Part shown: in pieces, positions 42,144 to 49,852 of the stretch
Numbering within the stretch: position 1 is the first letter of the stretch
Layout: the number at the start of each line of letters is the position of its first letter
DNA from: Propionivibrio hellwigii
GTDB lineage: Bacteria > Pseudomonadota > Gammaproteobacteria > Burkholderiales > Rhodocyclaceae
Assembly: GCF_041770905.1 (NCBI RefSeq)
Contig: NZ_JBEUWX010000002.1
Span: forward strand, 1,674,001-1,738,000
DNA length: 64,000 bases
Reading direction: 5' to 3'
Notes under the pieces: generated by a model
Databases searched by the model: none
Told to the model about the DNA's origin: nothing
Seen by the model: the letters and a program-made list of their open reading frames with translations, nothing else
Translations under genes and position numbers: made by a program

Positions 42144-42947
42144 TTATAACCTTAACTTACGACGAAACATAGCAATAAATCCTTTTACTACAGGAATTTT
42201 TGGCATTTTTTCTTCTTCTGACTGTAATTTACTGGCAGAAGGCTGAGGCTGGGGTATTGGCACAGCTTCCGCGTAGACTTCAATTAAACCGGAATTTTTC
42301 AGCAAATTAAGAAAACTGGCGCATTCCTGTAAGGGTCTTTGTGTTATAGCCGTCATTTCTTCAAGCCGCATTGCACGACGCAACAGCATGGTTGCCAGCC
42401 GGGTACGCACTGGATTTTTTTGTAAAAGCATGGCAGGCGGCCAGCGACGCAATTTGAAGTATTCCGAAGAATGGCTGGCTGATTTCTCATCACCCCCCAT
42501 TCCGGTTGGACGTGAAAAAGTCGGCAAGGCGGGATTCGCTGCCTGTATAGTAGATGATGCGGCAGAGGTTAAAACAGAGCGTTCTGAAGAAGACTCCTGT
42601 TGAGAAATCTCATACTCTATTCGCCTGAGCCATTTTTCCAGATTATCCGAACGTAAAGGTCGCTGCAAAAAAGAACCCGAATTATTTTTTTGCTCCCACG
42701 TCACAAGCATTGAAATACGCGGCGCAAATTTTTTCAGAACGCTATTAATATCCGTAACGCTTTCATCAATCAATAACGCATCAAAAGGCGGTTCTTCAAC
42801 AAAATTCCAACGAAACCCCGGATTCTGGGCATACAAACGGAAATAAGCGCGAATTAACGAAATTTCTGATTCTGGTAATTGCCATTGACCAAGGCGAAAC
42901 CATTTTCCCCACGGCCTGTCTTTTGATCTTAAATCATTGAACAACAC
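42144..42947 (-). CDS. Degenerate receiver-like plus winged-helix protein, first gene of GTPase module
   Basis: 267 residues, GTG start at 42947 with AGAGAG upstream. Residues about 45-120 look like a receiver fold with altered residues: FDALLIDESVTDINSVLKKF, RISMLVTWEQKN, then LQRPLRSDNLEKWLRRIEYE, which mimics the terminal K-P and last helix. A Ser/Ala/Pro-rich linker follows. Residues about 190-230 (RLATMLLRRAMRLEEMTAIT and ECASFLNLLKNSGLIEVY) resemble a winged helix as in the DUF742 proteins of actinobacterial conservons. Function unknown; family assignment is by pattern only. Confidence 0.6.
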   Translation of the reverse strand: MLFNDLRSKDRPWGKWFRLGQWQLPESEISLIRAYFRLYAQNPGFRWNFVEEPPFDALLIDESVTDINSVLKKFAPRISMLVTWEQKNNSGSFLQRPLRSDNLEKWLRRIEYEISQQESSSERSVLTSAASSTIQAANPALPTFSRPTGMGGDEKSASHSSEYFKLRRWPPAMLLQKNPVRTRLATMLLRRAMRLEEMTAITQRPLQECASFLNLLKNSGLIEVYAEAVPIPQPQPSASKLQSEEEKMPKIPVVKGFIAMFRRKLRL

Positions 42948-43509
42948 AATTTCGCTCTCTGCCGAAAATAACTGATTGATGCTGCAGACGGCTCATTATA
43001 GGCCGGAGATAGGTCGATTTTTGTGCAATATTTCACACTTTCCTGCACTTTTTTGTCATTTCTAGCTTCACCATCCCCTCCCGCAAAACACACGGCACCG
43101 TTCCCAAAAACACCGTGTCGTGTCGATATCTGGCAAAGATGCACCTTGAAGGGCAGGGGACACTGGGATGCACGAATTTTCCAGTCAGTGGCTATGCCCT
43201 CACCCTAACAGACGGCATGAGGTCTCCAACTATTTCAAAAGTATATTCCCAACGAAGCGGAAAAAGATACAAATACGCCTCGGCACGAGAGTTTTTTACC
43301 TCACTGGTCGCACTCTTCCAGACAACGACTACACATGCAACATCGGCATCCCGATACCTATCGGTCAGAGGCGTTGTCGCCTGATCAGAGCCGGTTCGGA
43401 TTGCTGGATTGCGAAAGACCTGTTCGAAATACCCAGAAAGAAACAGCGTGCCCCGGAGCCGCATTTGATGCGGCGGCAAAGTGTATCCGCCTCCCACGGA
43501 AAACTGTAT
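42948..43509. other. Region upstream of the Roadblock/GTPase operon
   Basis: 562 bp with no firm gene. A minus-strand TATAAT at 43000-42995 may be the operon's -10 box; no good -35 was found. A minus-strand frame of 101 codons (43497-43192, MGGGYTLPPHQMRLRGTLFL...) and an overlapping plus frame from 43168 both lack recognisable domains; composition is intermediate between flanks. Confidence 0.35.
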
Positions 43510-45513
43510 TTATTTTGCTTTTCCCGCCAGCATTGCCCGCATGGCGGCCAGCCGGGCGCTGCCGCTGGCCTTGTCCGTTGCTGCGGCATTGGCGCCACTG
43601 CCGGAAAAGCGCAGATCGTCCTTGCCCATCTCGGCGATGAAGCGCGACGGTGCGGAAGGCAAAAACTCGCGCCCCTGCTTGCGCCGCTCGGCGTAGCTGA
43701 TATGCAGGGAACGCCGCGCGCGCGTGATGCCGACGTACATCAGCCGGCGTTCTTCTTCAAGCTTGGCCGGATCGAGCGATTCACGGTGCGGCAGCACACC
43801 TTCTTCGACGCCGATCAGAAATACGTGCCCAAACTCCAGGCCCTTGGCCGCATGCAGCGTAGAAAGCTGTACGGCATCCGGCATGCCGGCGCTACCCTCT
43901 TGCTGGCGATCGAGCAGATTGATCAGCGCGATCATCTGCGTCAGTTCAATCAGCGTCTTTCCGTCTTCCTCGCCGCGCCGCACCAACCATTGCACCAGTT
44001 CCTGCACGTTAGCCCAGCGCGTCTCGGCCGCTTTACGCTCGTCTTCCCCACGCAGCCAGGCTTCGTAACCAATGGCGTCGAGCAGGTCATTCATCACGCG
44101 CTCGGCCGGTTCTCGGTGGGCGCGCTGTTCGAGGCGGTCGATGAACCGGCAAAAATCCTGCAAGGCCGATAACTGGCGCGCCTGCACGCGCTGCGCAAAG
44201 CCCTCCTCACCCACGGCAGCGAAGAGCGAACGGCGGCGCTCGCCGGCGTAGGCTCCCAGCGCTTCCAGCGTCGCGCTGCCGATGCCGCGCCGCGGCGTGG
44301 TCGCGGCACGGATGAAAGCGGGGTCATCGTCGCGGTTGGTCAGCAGGCGCAGATACGCCGTGATGTCCTTGATTTCCGTTTTGTCGAAAAACGACTGCCC
44401 GCCGGACAGAATGTAGGGCACGCGCTGGTCGCGCAAATGCTGTTCGAGCAGGCGCGCCTGGAAATTGCCGCGATAAAGAATCGCGTAATCGGAAAACTTC
44501 GCCTGATGCTCAAACCGATGCGCTTGCAGCTTCATCACTACTTGTTCGGCCTCTTTTTCATTGTCCTTGCAAGCGGTGACGCGGATCGGATCGCCGTAGC
44601 CCAGATCGGACCAGAGTTTCTTCTCGAACAACTTCTGGTTATTGGCGATCAGCGCATTGGCCGCTTTCAGGATGCGCACCGTCGAGCGGTAATTCTGTTC
44701 GAGCTTGATGACCTTGAGCTGCGGGTAGTCGCGCGGCAGCCCGCGCAAATTCTCGATATCCGCCCCGCGCCAGCCGTAAATCGCCTGGTCATCGTCGCCC
44801 ACGGCGGTAAAGGCGGCGCGCACGCCGGCCAGCTGGCGGAGCAGGCGATACTGGCAAGCGTTCGTATCCTGATATTCATCGATGAGCAAATAACGCAGCC
44901 GATGCTGCCATTTTTCCAGCGTTTCGGGAAAGGTCTCGAACAGCATGACCGGCAACGCGATCAGATCGTCAAAATCCACCGCCTGGTAGGCTTTCAGCGT
45001 CGCCACATAGCCCGCATAGGCCTGTGCGGCTCGTGCTTCAGATTCGTTGCCAGCGGCGCGGCGTGCCGCATCGGGCGAAACGAGCGCATTCTTCCAGTGC
45101 GAGATTTGCGTTTGCAGGCGGCGGATCGTCGCCTTGTCGGCGCTGCCGGCAAAGTCGGACACGATGCCCAACGCATCGGCCGCATCAAAAATCGAAAAGT
45201 TCGGCTTGTAGCCAAGCGCCCGCGCCTCCTCGCGCAAAATGCGCATACCCAGCGCGTGGAAGGTGGAAATGGTCAGCCCCTCCGGCCGGCTACCCAGCAA
45301 CTTTTCGACGCGCTCCCGCATCTCCCGCGCCGCCTTGTTGGTAAAGGTGATGGCGGCGATCGTCGCCGGCGACAAGCCGCACGCGCGGATTAGATAGGCA
45401 ATTTTTTCCGTGATGACGCGCGTCTTGCCCGACCCCGCGCCAGCCAGCACGAGCAGCGGGCCGTCGAGATAATGAATCGCTTCCCGCTGAGGCGGATTGA
45501 GTTGTATGGACAT
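43510..45513 (-). CDS. rep: ATP-dependent DNA helicase Rep (UvrD/Rep superfamily 1)
   Basis: A 667-residue 3'-5' SF1A helicase. Motif I LVLAGAGSGKTRVITEKIAY, Ia AITFTNKAAREMRERV, II LLIDEYQDTNACQYRLL, III FTAVGDDDQAIYGWRGAD, IV KLEQNYRSTVRILKAAN, V VQLSTLHAAKGLEF and VI EEERRLMYVGITRARRSLHI. The length and NPPQREAIHYLDGPLLVLAG start fit Rep better than UvrD. It helps replication forks pass bound proteins. Co-directional with ubiB, which ends 31 bp upstream of its start. Confidence 0.92.
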   Translation of the reverse strand: MSIQLNPPQREAIHYLDGPLLVLAGAGSGKTRVITEKIAYLIRACGLSPATIAAITFTNKAAREMRERVEKLLGSRPEGLTISTFHALGMRILREEARALGYKPNFSIFDAADALGIVSDFAGSADKATIRRLQTQISHWKNALVSPDAARRAAGNESEARAAQAYAGYVATLKAYQAVDFDDLIALPVMLFETFPETLEKWQHRLRYLLIDEYQDTNACQYRLLRQLAGVRAAFTAVGDDDQAIYGWRGADIENLRGLPRDYPQLKVIKLEQNYRSTVRILKAANALIANNQKLFEKKLWSDLGYGDPIRVTACKDNEKEAEQVVMKLQAHRFEHQAKFSDYAILYRGNFQARLLEQHLRDQRVPYILSGGQSFFDKTEIKDITAYLRLLTNRDDDPAFIRAATTPRRGIGSATLEALGAYAGERRRSLFAAVGEEGFAQRVQARQLSALQDFCRFIDRLEQRAHREPAERVMNDLLDAIGYEAWLRGEDERKAAETRWANVQELVQWLVRRGEEDGKTLIELTQMIALINLLDRQQEGSAGMPDAVQLSTLHAAKGLEFGHVFLIGVEEGVLPHRESLDPAKLEEERRLMYVGITRARRSLHISYAERRKQGREFLPSAPSRFIAEMGKDDLRFSGSGANAAATDKASGSARLAAMRAMLAGKAK

Positions 45514-45544
45514 CGCGGGAAAACCTTGTTGCGGCAGTGAAATA

Positions 45545-47104
45545 TCAATGAAGCGTCAGGAAGAAAAAGCACAGGAATACCAGCGCCGCTGCGAGCAGCA
45601 CGGCAATCGCCGCCAGCAGCCGATTCTGCCGGCGCTGGCTGGCGTTGAACTCGGCCAGCAACGGCGCCAGATCGTCTGCCGACCCATGCGCCAAGGCACG
45701 ATGCACCAGGCGCGGCAACTGTGGCAGGCTGCGCGACCAGAGCGGCATTTCCTGCTGCATATTACGCAGCAACGCGCGCCAGCCAAGCTGTTCGCTCATC
45801 CAGCGTTCGAGAAAAGGCTTGGCCGTCGTCCATAAATCGAGATCGGGATCGAGCTGCCGCCCCAAGCCTTCAACATTGAGCAGCGTCTTTTCCAGCATGA
45901 CGAGCTGGGGCTGGATTTCGACCTTGAACCGGCGCGACGTCTGGAACAGGCGCAATAACACCTTGCCAAAGGAAATTTCGCGCAGCGGACGATCGAATAC
46001 TGGCTCGCAAACGGCACGAATGGCTGCTTCGAATTCATCGACGCGCGTTTCCGGCGGCGCCCAGCCGGCTTCGATATGCGCTTCGGCAACGCGCCGGTAA
46101 TCACGGCGAAAGAAGGCAAGGAAATTCTGCGCCAGATAATCCTTGTCCCGCTCGGACAGCGTACCGACGATACCGAAATCCAGCGCGATGTATTTGCCGA
46201 AATGTTCCGGATCAACGGCAACAAAGATATTGCCCGGGTGCATGTCGGCATGGAAAAAACCGTCGCGGAATACCTGCGTGAAGAAAATCTCGACCCCCGC
46301 GCGCGAAAGCGCCTTGAGGTCAACGCCGGCCGCCACGAGCGCATCCTTCTGGCTGATCGGCAGGCCATGCATGCGCTCCATGACCATCACAGTCGTCGTG
46401 CATAGATCCCAATACACTTCCGGCACGCGCAACAGCGCAGAACCGGCGAAGTTGCGGCGCAGCTGCGAAGCGTTGGCCGCCTCGCGCATCAGGTCGAACT
46501 CGTCGTACAGATATTTGGCGAATTCGGCCACTACTTCGTGCGGCTTGAGCCGCCGGCCATCGGCCCAGACGGCTTCCAGCAGACCCGCCGCCGAATCGAG
46601 CAGCGCCAGATCGTTGGCGACCACCTTTTCCATACCCGGGCGCAGAATCTTGACGGCAACCTCATGACCGCCATCCTCCGCCCGCAGGCGGGCAAAATGC
46701 ACCTGCGCCACCGAAGCGCTGGCTACCGGCGTTTCCTCGAACTCGGCAAACACCTCGTTTGCCCGACGCCCGCCGTAAGCGGCGGCGATCTGCGCGCGCA
46801 CCTGTTCGGCGGAAAACGGCGGCACGCGATCCTGCAACTTCGCCAGCTCATCGGCGATATCGACAGGCAACAAGTCGCGCCGCGTCGACAGCACCTGACC
46901 AAATTTAACGAAAATCGGGCCGAGATCTTCCAGCATGCGGCGTATCCGCTCCCCGCGCGGCAAGGGGGCAGCGCGGGCGCTAAATACGCGGAAAAAGCGG
47001 GCCGCCCGGCCCAGCCAGCCGCCCGGTTCCTGTTCGAGAATCAGCGTATCGACGCCGTAACGGCGCGCCACCGCGATAATCTTGATGAAGCGAAAAAGAC
47101 GCAT
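45545..47104 (-). CDS. ubiB: Ubiquinone biosynthesis accessory factor UbiB
   Basis: A 519-residue atypical kinase-like ATPase of the UbiB/ADCK family, needed for ubiquinone assembly. The KxGQ element is in LGPIFVKFGQVLSTRRDLLP; ATP-site features ASASVAQVHFARL, VAVKILRPGMEKVV, VFRDGFFHADMHPGNIFV and IALDFGIVGTL follow. Two C-terminal membrane segments (LLAAIAVLLAAALVFLCFFF). Together with the ubiU, ubiV and ubiT genes at 54-57 kb it shows this organism can make ubiquinone. Confidence 0.95.
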   Translation of the reverse strand: MRLFRFIKIIAVARRYGVDTLILEQEPGGWLGRAARFFRVFSARAAPLPRGERIRRMLEDLGPIFVKFGQVLSTRRDLLPVDIADELAKLQDRVPPFSAEQVRAQIAAAYGGRRANEVFAEFEETPVASASVAQVHFARLRAEDGGHEVAVKILRPGMEKVVANDLALLDSAAGLLEAVWADGRRLKPHEVVAEFAKYLYDEFDLMREAANASQLRRNFAGSALLRVPEVYWDLCTTTVMVMERMHGLPISQKDALVAAGVDLKALSRAGVEIFFTQVFRDGFFHADMHPGNIFVAVDPEHFGKYIALDFGIVGTLSERDKDYLAQNFLAFFRRDYRRVAEAHIEAGWAPPETRVDEFEAAIRAVCEPVFDRPLREISFGKVLLRLFQTSRRFKVEIQPQLVMLEKTLLNVEGLGRQLDPDLDLWTTAKPFLERWMSEQLGWRALLRNMQQEMPLWSRSLPQLPRLVHRALAHGSADDLAPLLAEFNASQRRQNRLLAAIAVLLAAALVFLCFFFLTLH

Positions 47105-47470
47105 CGGACTGATGGAAAAAGCAAAGACACAAGTTTATCCCGAATCAGCGGGCGGACTGCATCCCGCCCCGAAACATCATTCAGGGCACCTCCCCGGAAA
47201 CCCGCGTGGATAGGGCGTTTGCGGGCGGGCGCCTCTGAAACCCTTATAAATAAATGGCTGGCGGGCAGGGGTGCCGGAGATGCCCTGTTTATAAGGGTTT
47301 CAAAGCATCCCCCTCGGAGATGCCCTAAATACGCGGGCTAGCGGGCAGTCTCTCGGCAGAACCTAAAAACAAGGATTGAAAGGATTGTTTGACTGTAGGC
47401 GCTGACTCCGCCCGCAAGGCTTCTCTTGATGCCGTTGCGCTGAGCGGCAGCGCACCCCGCTGACTTTCCT
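47105..47470. repeat. Cluster of short GCCC-GGGC family repeats
   Basis: From about 47190 to 47345 successive units read AAACCCGCGTGGATAGGGCG, AACCCTTATAAATAAATGGC, GCCCTGTTTATAAGGGTTTC and GCCCTAAATACGCGGGCT, in alternating orientation and separated by 15-30 bp GC-rich links such as GCGGGCAGG. No gene is supported. Confidence 0.7.
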
Positions 47471-47627
47471 ACCTTCTTTCTTTATCTCGCCAAAGAAAGT
47501 CAGCAAAGAAAGCGACCCCGAGGCGCAGAAAACTCCTTGTCGCGGGTCGCTTGGCGGCGGGCTTGATAACTCGCTGCGCTCAGACAATCAAGCCCTTGAT
47601 TCCGCCAAGCTGCCCCGCGTCCCTGAA
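47471..47627. repeat. Nested palindromic element
   Basis: CTTTCTTT...AAAGAAAG at 47474-47499 is followed by a nested hairpin. Outer stem CTTGGCGG (47550-47557) with CCGCCAAG (47602-47609); inner stem GGGCTTGAT (47559-47567) with ATCAAGCCC (47587-47595), 19-base loop. It may be a folded RNA or a mobile hairpin; no gene seen. Confidence 0.5.
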
Positions 47628-47730
47628 ATAGCGGCTTCCTTTGCCAAAATACGGCGTTGGCTCGCCTTGCCGTACTAATCGTACTGCCTGCAGCTCGCCG
47701 CCTTGTCTTTTGGCAAAGCCGAGCCGCTAT
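47628..47730. repeat. MITE-like palindromic repeat, full copy (inverted)
   Basis: 103 bp from ATAGCGGCTTCCTTTGCC to GGCAAAGCCGAGCCGCTAT. The arms ACGGCGTTGGCTCGCCTTGC and GCAGCTCGCCGCCTTGTC meet at GTACTAATCGTACTG. Orientation is opposite to the copies at 48210 and 48311. Confidence 0.85.
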
Positions 47731-48209
47731 GAGGCTTTCGGGGCACACTTCTGAACCCCGCGTGAATAGGGCGTTTTCGGGCAGGCACCTCTGGAACGCC
47801 CTATTTATAAGGGTTTCAGCGCATACCTCTCGGAGATGCCCTAAATACGTGGGCTTGCGGGCAGCCCCCTTTTGGGGAAGGCGTCACGGAACCGTCGCAT
47901 CGGCGGTCGATGGGTTTTTAATTCTCCCCCTGTGGGGGAGATGCCCCGAAGGGGCAGAGAGGGCAACACGCCAAAGGCTTGGCTTCTGTTACTTCAGATG
48001 GGATTTGATTTTTCTCCTGCGCTTTATTTGCTTTTTTATCCTCTCCCAAAGGGTAAGGGTTTTTTGGGGTACTCCGAACCCGACGCGGATAAAGGCGTTC
48101 CGGGCAGGTGCCTCTGGAACCCTTATCAATAAAGGGCTTCAGGGTAGGGTGCCCGGAGATGCCCTAAATACGCGGGGTTCAGGGCACCCATATTTGAGAC
48201 GACCAAAAC
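47731..48209. repeat. Second cluster of short repeats and a common intergenic palindrome
   Basis: Units at 47754-47850 (CCCGCGTGAATAGGGCG, GCCCTATTTATAAGGGTTTC, GCCCTAAATACGTGGGCT) and 48075-48185 (ACCCTTATCAATAAAGGG, GCCCTAAATACGCGGGGT). At 47928-47962 there is CTCCCCCTGTGGGGGAG followed by GCCCCGAAGGGGC, two tight hairpins. Frames on the plus strand here are chance ORFs. Confidence 0.65.
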
Positions 48210-48313
48210 ATAGCGGCTTAACTTTTCCAAAAGACAAGGCGGCGAGCCGCAGGCAGTACGCCTAGTACGGCAAGGCGAAGCCAACGCAGTATTTTGGCGA
48301 AGGAAGCCGCTAT
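48210..48313. repeat. MITE-like palindromic repeat, full copy
   Basis: ATAGCGGCTTAACTTTTCC to GGCGAAGGAAGCCGCTAT, with internal AAAAGACAAGGCGGCGAGCC and a CAGTACGCCTAGTACGG centre. Confidence 0.85.
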
Positions 48314-48409
48314 GGCTTGACTTTGCAAAAGACAAGGCGGTAAGCCGCTGACAGTACAAGCAGTACGGCAAGGCGAGCCAACACCGTATTTTGGCAAAGG
48401 AAGACGCTG
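48311..48409. repeat. MITE-like palindromic repeat, tandem copy
   Basis: Follows the previous copy head to tail: TATGGCTTGACTTTGC to GGCAAAGGAAGACGCT, central ACAGTACAAGCAGTACGG. Its ends are less perfect than those of its neighbour. Confidence 0.75.
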
Positions 48410-48422
48410 TTAAGGAAAACCG

Positions 48423-48986
48423 CTATCGTACCGGCGGGACGTAATCCGGCGGCGGCAAGGCCGGCGGCCTGCCTTTGGGCGGCGGCGGGATGCTGCCTGC
48501 GGCAGGCGTGGCGGGAGACAGTGTGGGCGCGAATGCAGGCGTCGGCTCGCGCAGGATCTGCGCCATGGAAGCCGGGACAGGCACCCGATGCCCGCTGGCA
48601 TACATGCACTGGATGTAGGCGTTGTCATAGCGTTCCTGGGCATCATAGCCATAATGCCGGCTATCCCCCGCGCCTACCGCGGAGCCAAGCAGCAGCCCCG
48701 CACCGGCGCCGATGCCTGCCCCGTGGTGGCCGCCCATTGCCGCGCCCGCGGCAGCCCCTACCGCCGTGCCGACGACGGCATCGCGCACACCGGGATCGGT
48801 TTGCGGCGCCGTGCCGCCGATCTGCTGCCAGGCATAAGCGCGGCACTGCGTGTCGCTCGCCCGAAAGTCCTCGAAACTTCTGCCCGTGCCAGGCAAGGCC
48901 AGCACGCTCGGCCCCGTCGGCGCCGTGGCGCAGCCGGACAGAATACCCATGGCGACCAGCGCCGTCATGCCTGCAATCCGTTTCAT
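48423..48986 (-). CDS. Glycine-zipper outer-membrane lipoprotein
   Basis: 187 residues. Signal with lipobox: MKRIAGMTALVAMGILSGC, lipidated Cys19, so a predicted lipoprotein. Residues about 60-110 form a glycine zipper (VVGTAVGAAAGAAMGGHHGA, then GIGAGAGLLLGSAVGAG), flanked by RAYAWQQIGG and a Tyr/Cys segment (DNAYIQCMYASGHRVP). The Pro-rich tail ends PPPDYVPPVR. The family is widespread (YMGG-like Gly-zipper); role unknown, perhaps membrane insertion or envelope stress. The ATG at 48986 is preferred to 49010 because it begins the signal peptide. Confidence 0.8.
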   Translation of the reverse strand: MKRIAGMTALVAMGILSGCATAPTGPSVLALPGTGRSFEDFRASDTQCRAYAWQQIGGTAPQTDPGVRDAVVGTAVGAAAGAAMGGHHGAGIGAGAGLLLGSAVGAGDSRHYGYDAQERYDNAYIQCMYASGHRVPVPASMAQILREPTPAFAPTLSPATPAAGSIPPPPKGRPPALPPPDYVPPVR

Positions 48987-49077
48987 GAAATATCTCCGGT
49001 TCAGCAACAAAATTCCTCATTTCATGCGGCGCCCCGCCGTGCAGGCAGGGCAAACAGCATGCCTGGATCCCTTGTGT

Positions 49078-49416
49078 TTAGGGCGTTTCCGGCAGGACAG
49101 GCATCCAGCCGCCCGGACAGGTTTTCACGCGCGGATAGTACGCGCGCGAAGCGGCGCAGTAATACCAGTACTGCTGCGGCGCTGGCGCAGGGGCGCGTTC
49201 GATATAGACGGGCGGTGGTTGCTGGATGATGATCGGCGGATAGTCATAGTAGTAAATCGGCCGTGGCGGGTAATAGTCAAACGGCCACGGATCCCAAAAG
49301 CCCGGCCCGAAGCCAAAGCCGAAATGGACGCGCCCATGCCCCCAGACGCTGCCCGAACCCAGCGCCAGCAGCACCGCGCCGGCCAGCAGCCATTTTTTGC
49401 GCTTATTTGCATTCAT
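49078..49416 (-). CDS. Tyr/Pro-rich secreted protein
   Basis: 112 residues. Signal peptide KKWLLAGAVLLALGSGSVWG, then GRVHFGFGFGPGFWDPWPFD, a Pro/Tyr-rich core (YYPPRPIYYYDYPP, QQPPPVYIERAPAP) and a conserved-looking end QQYWYYCAASRAYYPRVKTC followed by PGGWMPV. This C-terminal block occurs in many small exported proteins of beta- and gammaproteobacteria; no function is established. Upstream of and co-directional with the glycine-zipper lipoprotein. Confidence 0.7.
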   Translation of the reverse strand: MNANKRKKWLLAGAVLLALGSGSVWGHGRVHFGFGFGPGFWDPWPFDYYPPRPIYYYDYPPIIIQQPPPVYIERAPAPAPQQYWYYCAASRAYYPRVKTCPGGWMPVLPETP

Positions 49417-49852
49417 GTTTTTATCCTCATCATGTCAACGATGCTCATCCTTTCATGCATCGGCGTGTATGAATCAGTCTAGGTCAGCCCGGAAGGGCTG
49501 TCCACGTGCGACCCCCAGTGAAATGTAAACAATTGTGTCGATAACCCGTATTTTCTACCTGCGGGTGAGCGCGAATCTACCAACGCAAGGGTACGGTTGA
49601 GTTTGAATACATCGCTGATTTATGGCCCACACGGGCCCATCATGCAAAAACAGCAAAATCATGCGTTGAGAAAACGATCCGCAGGCAGCGCATTTGAAAA
49701 TACGCCCTTGCGCGCGCCGGGCATCGTATAATCGGCGCCCGGCCCTTTTGTAGCGCCTGATAGCCGTTTTTCGCACCTGCTTTCCTATTTCCGTTTTCCG
49801 AATTTTTTCTCTGCTGTTGACAGCTTAGCTTTATTTTTTCACCGCTTTTCCG
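49417..49852. promoter_or_regulatory. Intergenic region upstream of argS
   Basis: 436 bp. A plus-strand TATAAT (49727-49732) is the probable -10 box for argS; TTGAAA at 49694 is too far and TTGCGC at 49708 too close, so the -35 is unclear. Nothing else supported. Confidence 0.4.

Noticed and set aside
43168..44172. Open frame of 334 codons on the plus strand
   Set aside because: Most of it is antisense to the rep helicase gene; the first 110 codons have no recognisable domain.
47190..48200. CRISPR-like appearance of the repeat clusters
   Set aside because: Units vary in core and spacing, alternate in orientation, links are not unique spacers, and no cas gene is present.
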